A stretch of DNA of 64,000 bases from Lyophyllum atratum (taxonomy: Eukaryota > Basidiomycota > Agaricomycetes > Agaricales > Lyophyllaceae), in contig JACGCN010000015.1 of assembly GCA_014905825.1 (NCBI GenBank), positions 1,054,001 to 1,118,000 of the forward strand. Direction: 5' to 3'. Both the position numbers and the translations under genes were made by a program. The notes beneath the pieces are model-generated. The model was not told where the DNA came from. It made no database searches and saw only the letters and a program-made list of their open reading frames with translations. Shown piece by piece: positions 32,517 to 43,460 of this stretch. Every line of letters starts with the position of its first letter. Position 1 is the first letter of the stretch.

Positions 32517-33211
32517 ATGGACTCTACAGCTACTCTGGTAAACCCATCCGCCATCCATCTGAATTTCAGCGCAAACAGCATGAAGGATGCTGTTCTTTCA
32601 TCCAAAGGCCAACCTGAATACATCGTATCCACGTCGGGCAGATCAGGCACTCGCATTACAATCCAAGAGGCGAATACGCAGCGTGTTCTGGCTACTATAA
32701 AACGCCGATCGCTGTTGCCCGACACCGTCACGTTTGCCGACCATCATGGAGGGAGTCCCATGAAGCTGGACGAGTGGATGCCCGACGCTGAGCCCGTGGA
32801 TGAAAGGTGCGTTAATTTCGCCCAAGTAATTGAAACCACCTTTCAATTACTCGTTGCTACCTCCGTTACAGCCAGATGGCGATCATCGAGACCGGCGTAG
32901 GGAGATACCACTGGAAAGCCCACGAACTTCATAGGCTCGCCGTACGTCCCTCACAGGATTAGCCCCACTCTACATTAACTAACCTGCTTTGCATTCAGCT
33001 ATACAGCGAACATAACGTCCACACCCCCCTGGCATACATGACCATATCTGGAACCAAACCTTGCCTTGTCATGGAGGCAGGTACGGAGTCCTTCCGAGAC
33101 CAAATCCTAGCGTCTTTGTTGATAGTCGAGCAAAACGCTAGGATGAAGGAGAAACGATCGTCGATCGCAGAGGCCATGAACGCGGACAGTAGGACCTTGT
33201 TCATACGCTGA
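32517..33211 (+). CDS. DUF6593-family protein (1 of 3)
   Basis: Three exons. Exon 1 starts MDSTATLVNPSAIHLNFSAN and contains the typical tubby-like beta pattern: SMKDAVLSSKGQPEYIVSTS, RITIQEANTQRVLATIKRRS, LLPDTVTF, then PMKLDEWMPDAEPVDER. Exon 2 continues QMAIIETGVGRYHWKAHELH with the conserved G.YHWK strand. Exon 3 continues LYSEHNVHTPLAYMTI and ends in a helix after EAGTESFRDQILASLLIVEQ, stop at 33209-33211. This is the standard DUF6593 layout: alternating strands, the WMP..DR linker, a Y.WK strand and a hydrophobic C-terminal helix. DUF6593 is abundant in Agaricomycetes with unknown function. No signal peptide. Two further members lie at 42734-43460 and 56327-56985. Confidence 0.8.
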
Positions 33212-33341
33212 GTTGCCCTACACCTAATACTGTATACACGCACATGGATTGTACAGGGCTGGGCGGCGCCAATACGATGGAGAGCAAAGATAACGATGTA
33301 ATTCATGTTGCGTACATTTTCAAGAGCTTACATGATGATAA

Positions 33342-36300
33342 TCAAGAGTACTGCACGTTGAAAGGTCCGGTGAGAGCAAGCCCAACCGTGACATCCAACA
33401 CCTGTTTTGTCGCATCGTAAGCAAACCCGGTCTTCGTCACCGCCTTGCCGTTAACCTGGACCGTCTTCGGCGCCTTCCCGACACCTAGGAACCGCACCCG
33501 CGAAGTCTTCACGTCAGATTTGAAGCCAAACACACCCTGGACGCTCAGCCGTCCGTTCTTGAATGACATCTTCAAGCTCGTCGATGTTGCCGGGCTGATG
33601 GAAATGCCATCGTCGATGTAGAGGTTGCCGCTTGCCGTGCCGTCTGCGCCCGGCGCGACCACGAATTCAAAGTCGCGCGTGCGGAGCTCGGTGGTCGTCA
33701 TCGCGGACTGTGCGCGGAGGGGCAGGACAGCACCGCCGCGGATGTGGAGCGGGATCTGGGTGAAGGAGACGTTGCTAAGGGTGACCGGGGCTCCGGTGCC
33801 TTTGACGGGCGCAAGGGTGGTGAAGTCGTAGAAGGTGTCGCGGGGGAGGTAGAAGGTGACGGAGGTGGAGTCGTCGGCGGTGACAGGGGAGACGAGGATA
33901 GAGTCGCCGTAGAAGAACTGCAGGTCGATGGGGAAGGTGGCGGCATCTTTGGGGTACTTGAACCAGAGAGGGTGGAGGACGGGAGTGCCGTCGAGGTGGG
34001 CTTGGTGGAAAGCAGTGTACATGTAGTCCAGTAGGCGGTAGCTGGAAGGATGGTGAGTATTGAACTCATCATGGGAGCTGAAAGGACATACCGAATATCC
34101 AAAACATTCTTAGCGGCTTGAGTGACGCTAGCCCAGCGGTAGAACTCTTGGCTGATGGAGTTGTCCTGGTTATGCTACAGAACGGGCTTAGCTACAGCCA
34201 CGACCCCCAGAGGAGTGACACTCACATTACGCATGAAAGGGTAGAAGGCACCAAGCATCGCCCATCGCGCGCAGAGATTCTCAGTCGTGTCAGCACCTAC
34301 AAGCCCCCATCAGACTCACTCGGCAGCAAAAAGGAAAGAAGCGACGTACCGAATCCGCAAATATCGCTTCCAACCATAGGAATCTGATAAATGGTAGCGA
34401 AGCCCAACATGCCCGCAATCGAGAAACGGTAGTGCTCCCAGAGACTGAGGTTGTCGCCGAGCCACTTGCCGACCTCCCTGCCCGCACCAGCATAGGTAGA
34501 ACGGGTGATGACAAAGGTACGTTCGCCCGGGCGGCGGGCGAGTAGAGCCTTGTGGGTGGCCGTCGACATCATAGTGCCGTAGAGATTGTGAGTATCATAC
34601 TCCACCATACCGTTGGCGTGTTTGGAATCGGTCTAGATGGAGAAAAGTGTGAGCAATGTTTAGAATGCTGGAGCCTAGTATCTTACGAAGGCGGTCTTGC
34701 TTGAGAGGGCGCCGGCTGCATTATTGATCGCGTATGGGGGGTTGAGGATATCGTCTCTCTTGACCTTGACATTCGAGGAGTCGACGAAGATAGGTGCGTT
34801 GGGATCGGGAGGCGAGCCCGTGCGTGGCGGGGGCAGGCCCTGGTCCTTAGCTTGCTGGAAGGGGTCCGTGCAGGGCAAGTTGCAGAACTATAGTCATGTC
34901 AGCCCATGAGCGAAGGGACATAGAGCCGAAGAAACTTACGCTGGCAGGTTCATTCATGTCAATCCAAGCACCATCGATGTCAACACCGGTCTCGGGGCTG
35001 TAGAACATCGCAAATTCGTTATTCCAGTATCTGAGGGAAGTCTTGATTAATTCCGGTGAACAAGTGTGTCATGCCAAGAGGCTTACTCTGTGATCTTGGG
35101 GTGGAACCAGTCTGAATCGGTACATCAGTGACTACGAAGAGGGAGGAACATCGGTATCACAAACCTGGGTACACCGTTACACCTGAAGACGCGAAGATTA
35201 GAGAAGTGACATGAAATCGAAAATTCTGACTCGTACCAGGCCATACGAGACCAAGAGCCGCGCTTCCATTGGAGGACTTGAGCAAGATGTCAGCCTGAAC
35301 AGCTCGGTCGTAAGGTCCGTAGTTTTCCTCGGCGTTCGTCACAGCGATTGCGGGATCGGTCATGAGCACTAGGGACGAGGATCGCATGAGTGTCAGTTTG
35401 ATAGAGCCAAGTAATGCACCCACCGAAGCGTTGGTCATGCGCATGGAGGTAATCAACGATCTCTCTCATCCTTTTCAAAGGGAAGAAGGCGGGTTCGAGG
35501 GTGAAGATGCGACGTCTATCCATGTAGTCTTTGAGAAATATGATAGGTAAGCATGTGTCATACAAGAAGAGGTTTTGCGCGTACCAATGTCCGTCCACAT
35601 AGTTTCAAGAGGGATGCCAGCAGCGGAGTAGTTTGTGATCACACCGGCTACATCAACGAAATCTGGAAACACAGGTCAGGGGGGTGATGACGAAGGACGG
35701 CGTATGCTTCTCACCTTTGTACCCAAACCGGCACTGGTGGAGACCGAACGACCAATAAGGCACCTCGGCGGGCTTACCGACAAGGTCAGCATATTGCCTA
35801 GCCACCGTTGTGGGATCAGTTGTGCTCCCAGCCAGGAAGTAAAAGTCAAGCACGCCCCCGATGACATTATACTCCAGCGCCGTGCCTCCCGCATTGGTCA
35901 GCTTGATGTCCATCCCGTTCGCGTTGAGCAGGAAGACACCATGCGTCCCTGTGGTTCGGTGCTCGAAGTACACAGGGTGGTTTCCGTATAGATTCGTGCC
36001 GACCGGGACGGAGTACGCGTCACGGGACCAGAGCGTGAGGGTAGTGTTGTCGGTGGGTAGGTGGAAGGGATGCGTGTGCTCGCCGAGACCATAGATGTTG
36101 GCATCGGTGGGCAGACTCGTCTTTACGCGAAGGTACTGTGGCTCGAAGATGAGCGGGTGGGAGGCGGTCGAGAACAGCACCTCGCGAGAGGCAGTACGGT
36201 AGATTGAGAAAGAGAAGGGGGAGGCGGTGTAGTTGAACTGGATGGCTGCCGCCCGTGTCGATACGGGGTGCCCGCTGAGAGTTGGTCGAGGGAAGATTGA

Positions 36301-36656
36301 CTCGGGAACTTCGAAGCGGGTGGCGTTGGCGTCAACAATCTTGACGTGGATGCGGGTGTCTGTGGAAAATGTTGTGAGGGAGAGAAGGTCTGCTTTGGCC
36401 GTCGCAACTCACCTGTCTCGTAGGTCACCCTGAGACCGAGCTTCTTCACGTCCGGTCCGAACACGTTACACCCTTGCTCGTTGAGGAGGAGGTCTGCAGT
36501 AAGGACCGCACCGTTCGTCTTGACGTTCGATGCGCTGTAGCCCGAGCACGCGTCGAGAACTTTGGAATCTACGTTTGTCGCATGGAAGCCAGAAGCTTGT
36601 AGCAGTGAAGCGAGGACTGCGACACGCAGGCCGCTCCAAAGGGTCTTGTTCACCAT
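33342..36656 (-). CDS. secreted GH31 alpha-glucosidase
   Basis: It starts [20 protein letters not shown], a cleavable signal peptide ending near ASGFHA. The N-terminal beta-sandwich carries [20 protein letters not shown] and [16 protein letters not shown]; the catalytic barrel includes [44 protein letters not shown]. The nucleophile motif is [17 protein letters not shown], the acid/base region is [19 protein letters not shown], and GSDICGF and MRNHN follow. C-terminal sheets read [37 protein letters not shown], ending PFNVQYS at 33342. About ten or more short introns; all exons join without a stop. Fungal enzymes of this layout release glucose from maltose, starch ends and related alpha-glucosides outside the cell. 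It lies next to, and converges on, the DUF6593 gene 130 bp away. Confidence 0.93.
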
Positions 36657-37528
36657 GATGGAACCGAGGAAGGGACCTGGTAAACAGTGAGGTGGTTCGA
36701 CCTTGGGCCTTTAAGAACTGGCGGCCAAGTGACGTTACGGGATGCCAAATGTGTCCGAGCAGAAGGTTGGACCGGTCGGCTGATAGGGAGCAGCATGGAA
36801 GGGATGCAAAAGTAAAATCTAGGCACGCTTCGAAAGTTGATGTGCTCTCCTGTATTCAGCTCTGTTCCCATGCATCAGATATTGAGGCACGAATTGTAAC
36901 ACCAGTCTAGGGTTAAGGCTTTGATTCCGCATGATTCGGATGGCTATTGCTCCCGGGCGATGACTCGATCAGTCAGGAACAGCCACATCCAAGGCAGCCA
37001 AGGCCCAACGTCGCAGTTGGTATGGTGTGCCATATCCTGAACGTAAGCCAAGATACGTTATATTTCATTAATGACCTTCACCTGTTCCTCGGAAAAAGGA
37101 TTCAAATAACCTGGAGCCGCCTTCTGCCGAGTGAGGACAAATGGGTCACCAGGCGAGGAGCACATGTGACTGGGAACGTTCCATGCGATGACTGACGAAA
37201 AAAACGTCGGGGTGCGTAGAAACGGCCTGTCATGCAAAAGTGGTCTTGTAAGCCATTGGTGGAATCCCGTTCGAGCATGCCAACGACCTTGGAACATCGG
37301 CTAGGTTAGAGGTCTTGGTCACAGGTAAGAATCATGAAAGACTCTGACGCGGCTAAAGGTGTTAGAGCGTCTCTTTCAATAACCCTGGGTGACCGAAACC
37401 TCCGCGCAACCAGCTATGTCCGTAGACAGCGCGTCAAAAAAAAAGTTTAGATACCGTTTGGCCTATGCGCCCAGACAACGTCATAGATTGATTAGCTAGG
37501 GGGCACACTTTGATAAGCCGCCCAGCGC
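36657..37528. other. intergenic region between GH31 promoter and ATG101 3' end
   Basis: No gene recognised. Short overlapping frames only; an A8 run lies near 37437. Confidence 0.4.
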
Positions 37529-38366
37529 CTACCCCACCTCCACACCACCGATTATAACCGAAATCTGGATGGGGAAGGGTGATAATTCCGCCTGGCTTGT
37601 GATTAATGGGACCGCCATGCGACCACGTTCGGACGATGTGTGGATGAGCATGGTCTCGATCGCTTTTGTGAGGGTGTCCCCTGAATCGGCGTCAAAACTT
37701 TGTCGGTCTTGGCTCGGATGCGTCAGCCAAGCGGCAAAACCCCGGGAAAACAGGACAACTTCACCTTCGTCAGTCTGCGGTTGTTGAAGTTTTGCGTTGA
37801 CGACCCTTCGGGAATTTCATACGGCACCGGGACCAAAGATCGACGAGGGCTCACCATTTCTCCCAGGGAACCTCCTCTTCTCCCATATGGACCTGGAACC
37901 ATGATTTCTTGGGCCGTCTTTCAGCAAACGTCACGATGATCTTCAAGGCAATCAGTGAAGTTCAAGACCAACATTGCCGGTTAGCGCGCTCAGCATTCAC
38001 CTGGCCATCTTTTTTTGAGCCGCTTTCAAACCATTTCCAGAAGATGTTGACCTTTTCATCAACCAGCCGTTCGATCGCTTGATCAGAGACCCCTGGCTAC
38101 AAATTCTACCTTAGCTATATCGGCTTCCTGATAGGAGGTTCATACCGAAGTACCATAGTAACGTCAAGGACTTCGAATGTCTGTGGCTTTACGGTTCCAA
38201 AGAGCCTATGGAACAAAATCGACTGAAGCACACCAGTCAACACATCTCGAGTCGTTACTCGATCCAGGGTCTGGCTCAGCGCATCAGAATATTGCGATTT
38301 TGGGTATGATCTTTCGACACTGACAAGATCGATCGTGATTATTGGATGTACCGTGGTGGAGGCCAT
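37529..38366 (-). CDS. ATG101: autophagy-related protein ATG101
   Basis: The start is taken as the Met of MASTTVHPIITIDLVSVERS at 38366, because ATG101 begins directly with this first strand. Then come SDALSQTLDRVTTRDVLTGV and LQSILFHRLFGTVKPQTFEV (conserved ILFHR.FG.VKP) and LDVTM. After introns: PGVSDQAIERLVDEKVNIFW, IIVTFAERRPKKSWFQ, HMGEEEVPWEKW (the WE.W segment near the WF-finger region), VVNAKLQQPQTDE. The last exon ends LITSQAELSPFPIQISV, the usual SPFPF(Q/E)I terminus, and stops at 37529-37531. Frames join through five introns. ATG101 is a HORMA-fold partner of ATG13 in the ATG1/ULK initiation complex. It is divergent from the F-box-like gene, with about 125 bp between starts. Confidence 0.88.
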
Positions 38367-38490
38367 AATAAGCCGCCGTGTTGTAAGAAAACGGAGGTGG
38401 CTGGTCAACGTCAACTCGAAGACAACGATGGACGCCAATCTCGTGCCATTGTGAGGCTTATCTTATCTGATTTCAGCTTGTTTATCGATA

Positions 38491-40083
38491 TTGAGCCAAA
38501 GCCACCACTATCTCCGTACCGACCTTCTCAGACTTTCCTTTGTCGCCCCTTCCACACTCTCGCGTCTTGCGCCGACGCAGATATTCGCACACAGTTGGGC
38601 CCACTCGATTTCTCAAATATGGGTATGTCTGTTGTATACCATGTATTTCATCACTGATCAGCCTGAATGGGCAGACATTGACCGGAACCTGATCGGTGAA
38701 ACGGAAGCTCAGTTGTCACAGATGGCTATATCGTTCCCAGAGGCAGATGCTACCATGGGGGAGATCAGTTACATGCCGAAAGGCATTAGTAAACTGCCTC
38801 GCGAGATGTTCCTCGAAATCTTCGAGCACTTTACCGCGGAACCCGCCCTTATCGGGTTCAAAGTAGGGGCTTCGAGTCCCATGACGCTGACCCAAGTCTC
38901 CTCAAGCTGGCGTTCTATGGCATTCTCGACGCCTAAGCTCTGGAACAACATTATCATAGATTGTGGCGATTGGTCGAGAATGCCCCAGCTCACGACTGTT
39001 GCGCATGCACATTTGAATCGTTCTGGGACTATGAAAGTGTCTATCCGAACCACGGGTTCAGTCCCTGAAGGTTCGGTAAGCCTCCAGCGCTTCCCCATAC
39101 AAAACCTAGTGTCACCATTCGCCAACCGAATCCAACACCTCACGCTCGCCTTTCCACAAGAATGGTTGAACACCTTCTTATACTACAACATCGCTGGTTC
39201 ACAGATTCCCGCTTTAGAATCCGTGAAGATTGTCTACCATCGCACCAGGAATTCTCGCGACTTTGATACCATTAACTTGTTCTCCAACGCCCCACGGCTT
39301 CGCAGCTTTGAAGTCGACTGCATATCTCCCTGGACCTGGGTCGTCCCCGAAAGCATGTTCAACCTGCCATTCGGCCAGCTCAAGGATCTTCGCCTTATTC
39401 ATTTCACCCTTTCACGCGAGGAACTTCCTTCCCTCCTAGGGCGCTGCCACACCCTCGAGGATTGCACAATGTTCATATCGAATGACTCTCAGACGACAAT
39501 GAACACATTTCCTATCACAGCCCTCCCCAGCATCCGCTCCCTGACGCTCCACAACGTGAAGAATTACAACTATGACAAGTATATGGAGCGTGTCGCCCTC
39601 CCTTCGCTGGAGAATTTCAACGTCGAGGTGGTTAAAGATAATCATAACAGCGGAAAATGGGATCATGCGCAGTTCAGCTCCCTCTCGTCTCGGTCATCGT
39701 ACGCTCTCCGCACGTTCTTCACCACGGCTCACATCAGCAATGTCGACATCGAGTCCGTCATGGGAGAAATGCCCTCTTTGGTGGAGCTCAATGTCCTCGA
39801 GGGTGAAGCTATCTCGGCATCGACGCTGAGGCTTCTGTGCAAAGGTCTCCTCGCCCCATGTCTCGAGGTTATCAAGTGCGTTGTCGATCCGGACATGCTG
39901 TCCGATTTCCTCGACATGCTCGACTGCCGTTATGTCCCGCAAAGGAAGCGTGCAGGGTACAGGGGTATCAGATCCGTCGTTATACGTTGCTCTATGCAAT
40001 CAAAGGGCTACAAAGACGTTCAGGAACGGTTGAAGGAGGAGTTCAGCGGTCACGGACGGAGCGTCACCGTGATGGGGCACTAG
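38491..40083 (+). CDS. F-box-like/LRR-type fungal protein
   Basis: Open frame of up to 530 residues. An F-box-like motif sits near residues 96-145: GISKLPREMFLEIFEHFTAE, then SPMTLTQVSSSWRSMAFSTP and KLWNNIIID. The rest is the leucine-rich-repeat-like body usual for Agaricomycete F-box proteins (LQRFPIQNLVSPFANRIQHL, LRSFEVDCIS, LKDLRLIHFTLSREELPSLL, RSLTLHNVKNYNYD, LVELNVLEGEAISAS). It stops at 40081-40083. The N-terminus is uncertain. A GTATGT..CTGATCAG segment at about 38622-38660 is a 39-nt frame-neutral possible intron, and a Met at 38722 (MAISFPEA) is an alternative start. The expected role is substrate recognition for SCF ubiquitin ligases through SKP1; the target is unknown. Confidence 0.82.
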   Translation: MSQSHHYLRTDLLRLSFVAPSTLSRLAPTQIFAHSWAHSISQIWVCLLYTMYFITDQPEWADIDRNLIGETEAQLSQMAISFPEADATMGEISYMPKGISKLPREMFLEIFEHFTAEPALIGFKVGASSPMTLTQVSSSWRSMAFSTPKLWNNIIIDCGDWSRMPQLTTVAHAHLNRSGTMKVSIRTTGSVPEGSVSLQRFPIQNLVSPFANRIQHLTLAFPQEWLNTFLYYNIAGSQIPALESVKIVYHRTRNSRDFDTINLFSNAPRLRSFEVDCISPWTWVVPESMFNLPFGQLKDLRLIHFTLSREELPSLLGRCHTLEDCTMFISNDSQTTMNTFPITALPSIRSLTLHNVKNYNYDKYMERVALPSLENFNVEVVKDNHNSGKWDHAQFSSLSSRSSYALRTFFTTAHISNVDIESVMGEMPSLVELNVLEGEAISASTLRLLCKGLLAPCLEVIKCVVDPDMLSDFLDMLDCRYVPQRKRAGYRGIRSVVIRCSMQSKGYKDVQERLKEEFSGHGRSVTVMGH

Positions 40084-40335
40084 TTGATGGTCAGTGATTC
40101 GTGAGGCCCGTGATTCACGATAATCACATACTCATACTAAGCGTCTCACCACGTACAGGTTCTTCGAATTTTCCCTGGGCTAATCGGACATGTAAGATCC
40201 GAAATGTATCATTGTATTTTACTCATGATCTTCTTTGTATCCCCCTCACTGGAGTTAGACGTACCGATGTATTTGTTAAGTTTACCAATGTACCATCTGT
40301 GTTATTGAAAACTGCGCGCATGTTGTACCCCGGCG

Positions 40336-42139
40336 CTAAAAGCTATCCAAAAAGCTGCGCAGTACTTCTGCGAAACGCTCGGTTTCGTCGACCATCGGTA
40401 GATGTCCTGCATTCTCGATCTCCACGTACTCCACAGCTTTCCTCTGCTCGTTTTTGGACCGGACGGTGTTCCACTCGTCCTTCAGGCGCCGTAATGTGTT
40501 ACCGATATTCCCGCCTCCATCAAGGCTTCCTGCCACAAGAAGGACACGTTCGATGGGGCTCTTGACTAGCTCTTGGGAATTATCATCGCCTGATAAGCGC
40601 TCTTAGATCGTAGGAAGGGGGAGTAGATCTGAAAACATGACACTGCTTACCTTGATAGAGATCATAATCGGACAGCGCCTCTGCCCCAGCCACAAAACCG
40701 TCGACTGGGGTGCTTTCAATCATCTTCTCAACCCATGCACGTCGCTCTGCTCTCGCTGCCTCTTCATTCGCGCACTTGGATGGCTTTGGGAACCATCGAG
40801 GTACAGTGACATCGGCCAAATGCCCCATCCCCACTTTGGCGGCGTATTCTGCCCCCTTCCCGGATTCCCCGCCCTTCACGCCGTCAGTCAAAATGGCTTC
40901 GGCGCTGACACCTCCGTATACTAGCCCGATCCTTCCTGCCCAAGCCTCCTTGTTCCCGGCGACTGTTTTGGGAGAGGTGTCGCATGCAACAACGCTACGC
41001 GCCAGACTGTGATAACTTCGCGCGAATGCCAGTGCTGCAGCACCGCCTTGCGAGACTCCGACGACGGCGTGAACCGGGGTAGGGATATCGAGGCTCTTCA
41101 GAAGGAGCGCGATGTCCGACGCGAGGGCAGGGATGGTGGTTGGCTTTGGAAGTGCAGGTACCGTGGAACGTCCATGACCGCGTTGAGAATGAATGAGGAT
41201 GTTGTACGACCGCTTTGCGTTGCCCGAAGCGGTATCAGGCGAGTCGGAGATGAGGAAGGGGATGAGGCACTCCCACATAGAAAGATTGGTTAGGAGAGAA
41301 TTGGCGAGTACGACCCAGGGAGCAGTTGGAGAGGCCATTAGTGTGATCGCGTGAATTGTGTGGGTGGGTCCCGAGGACGAAGGGACAGAGACAAAATGCT
41401 GTTATACGTAAATAAAATGTGCCAGAACGAGGATATATATGTTTACCTCTTTGCGCTCGATAGGCCAAGGTACTGCGTCGTCAGACATACCGGCAACGTC
41501 AACGGCGATCAAGAAACGAGAAACCATATTATATGCGGCCACCACTGTGGCTGCTTCCACCAACAAATCTTGCGTTCGTGCCTCGACTTCCTCCGGGTCC
41601 TGCCCACGGGCCCAGACCTCCAGGTCCTTAGTTAAAGCATCTGTAATAGTCTTCCCAATCTTCACATTTCGGGTACTTGCATCCGCAAACATGAGAGCTG
41701 ATGTTTGGAGTGGTGAGAGAATCCCGGCAGAAGGTGGTAAAGGAGTAGCCGTGTCCCGTATCACGTAGAGTTGCGCTGAGTTGAGCCCGCAGGTTCGACC
41801 TACGGGCTCATGGTGGATCCACTCGAACGCTGCGCCATTGATAGCTGCGACGCGCAGGATCTGTTGCAGACAGGCGGAGCCTAGGTACCAACTCCACTAG
41901 AAGCGGTTGAGACTACGTACCATAAGCTCACGGACATCACCCGGTAGTTTCCCTTGAGTTCTCACCGCTCCAAGCAGCGAATTCCAGCCCGCCGCCACTG
42001 GGGGAACGTGAAGCAGAGCAGCGTCGAGAGGTGTGATACCTCGAGAGCCACGACGAACACGGATGGCGTCCGCGATGGGCGAAGTCCCAGGAGCCGGGTA
42101 GCGTCCTGGAATAATACGAGACACTTGGTCAATCGACAT
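40336..42139 (-). CDS. fusion protein: carboxymuconolactone-decarboxylase (AhpD-like) domain + enol-lactonase-type alpha/beta hydrolase
   Basis: It starts MSIDQVSRIIPGRYPAPGTS. The N-terminal half is CMD/AhpD-like: LLHVPPVAAGWNSLLGAVRT, GKLPGDVRELM, ILRVAAINGAAFEWIHHEPV, GRTCGLNSAQLYVIRDTATP, LLVEAATVVAAYNMVSRFLI, VDVAGMSDDAVPWPIERKE. A 48-nt intron (GTAAAC..TAACAG) joins ERKE to HFVSVPSSSG, THTIHAITLMASPTAPWVVL, so the reading frame passes straight into the hydrolase and its first beta-strand lies across the junction. The hydrolase has nucleophile GVSQGG, Asp in GSLDGGGN and His in ENAGHLPMVDE, and stops at 40336. Total about 540 residues. Both activities are consecutive steps of the beta-ketoadipate pathway (decarboxylation of carboxymuconolactone, then enol-lactone hydrolysis). 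Substrate assignment is inference. Two separate genes remain possible if the Met at 41338 is used. Confidence 0.78.
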
Positions 42140-42733
42140 GTATGATGGGAGAACGGGAGAGGGAGACAGTCGCTGGGAAGAACATGGTGTGCTGTGGTAA
42201 GATTGGGAGATCAGCAGAGATTAGATCATGATCAACGGAACATGCGTTACTTCCGCCACAGCCTCGTGACTCGGGATCATATCTAAAATTACCGATCGGA
42301 CCGCGTACCCTGGATGTGATGTTGCGAAACAAGAGAAGTGGGGAATAAAATACAACAACGTAGGTAGGGAGAATACGCATCAACTGGGGGCGAGGCCTGC
42401 AGCGGAAGTTTCACCCTGGGGGGCGCTGAGAAATACGGAAAGCCTCAGTAGGCTGATTCGGGTTTGCGAGTAGAATGAATATCATTCAAAAAATACAAGA
42501 CAGATACTGACACAGGGACTGGCTAGGAGATACATCGATGAAAGATCTAGGTATGTGAGTGGAAGGAGAGGGAGAAGTGGACTTGTAAGAGAGAAATCAA
42601 TACTAAGAGGCGTATAAATAAAACAGATTCAGTGGGGCGATGAAGGCGATGAACAGCGTGGCTGTACCGCCCAGACGAAGCAAGAAGATGAGGATGCAAA
42701 TAAACGAATGGGGCGAAGGCGAGGAGAGAACTA
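42140..42733. other. intergenic region; 3' UTR of the DUF6593 gene and promoter of the fusion gene
   Basis: No additional gene seen. The only open frames are short and without domains. Confidence 0.4.
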
Positions 42734-43460
42734 TCAACCGTAGTTGCGACCAGACTGAAGTAGAACGGTGGCGACGACAGCGGCTTCCAGAAGCCCCGCC
42801 TGTACAGCTTGGGTAGTGATCTCTAGTTTGACCATGTCTGGCTCGCGGGAAACCCTCGCGAGAAGTTCCGGTTGGCTTGGGCCCACTGTGAATAGCTGCA
42901 TAGTGCGCTGTTAGATAGCTAGCGCGCAGGAGAAGGGTTTGGAATGCTCACGCTGATGACCTTGTCTCGCGGCACCCATGCGTACCATTTTCCGTGCACT
43001 TGCATGCTTTTATAACTAGTAACATGTCAAAGTTAATCAAATGCGACGGTCAAACGACGACGGACCTTTGGTCTTTTGAAAGCTCCATCCATCGCGCAGC
43101 AGCCTGCCGGGGCACTGTACCGTGTACTTCAACGGTGGGTTGGCTGTGCCACTCGATGACGGCGACAGGTTGACCACCTTTACGGAAAACCGAAGATGCA
43201 CCGACGTTGGGCGAGTTCGTCGTGACGTCAAAGTACTTTTGGTTCTGAGGCCCGACTACGGTAGAGTTGAGGATGGTGGGGTTCAGCGACACGAAGAAGA
43301 ATGTTAGGATCTTCGGTGGCGAAGGCGGGCTAGCATTGGGGAGCGCGCCGTATACGGATGGTTGAGGAGGAGACTGGCCTCCCCATGTCCCATTATTGAT
43401 GGAGAGCGGGTTCTGAGGATTGACCCACCCGCCTTGTGCGTACGGATTGTTGATAAACAT
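42734..43460 (-). CDS. DUF6593-family protein (2 of 3)
   Basis: It starts MFINNPYAQGGWVNPQNPLS, with a Pro/Gly/Asn-rich N-terminus not found in the other two. The DUF6593 core reads ILTFFFVSLNPTILNSTVVG, QNQKYFDVTTNSP, SVFRKGGQPVAVIEWHSQPT (conserved A.IEW strand), VEVHGTVPRQAAARWMELSK, then after an intron SMQVHGKWYAWVPRDKVI (the Y.WVP strand). After another intron come QLFTVGPSQPELLARVSREP and the final MVKLEITTQAVQAGLLEAAV, VATVLLQSGRNYG, stop at 42734-42736. The C-terminal VKLE(I/V)T.QA.QAGLLE helix is nearly identical to that of the gene at 56327, so these two are closer to each other than to the one at 32517. Function unknown. Confidence 0.82.

Noticed and set aside
41790..41815. tRNA T-arm-like word (AGGTTCGACCT)
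   Set aside because: It lies inside the CMD-domain exon, the stem is imperfect and no acceptor or anticodon arm can be formed around it.
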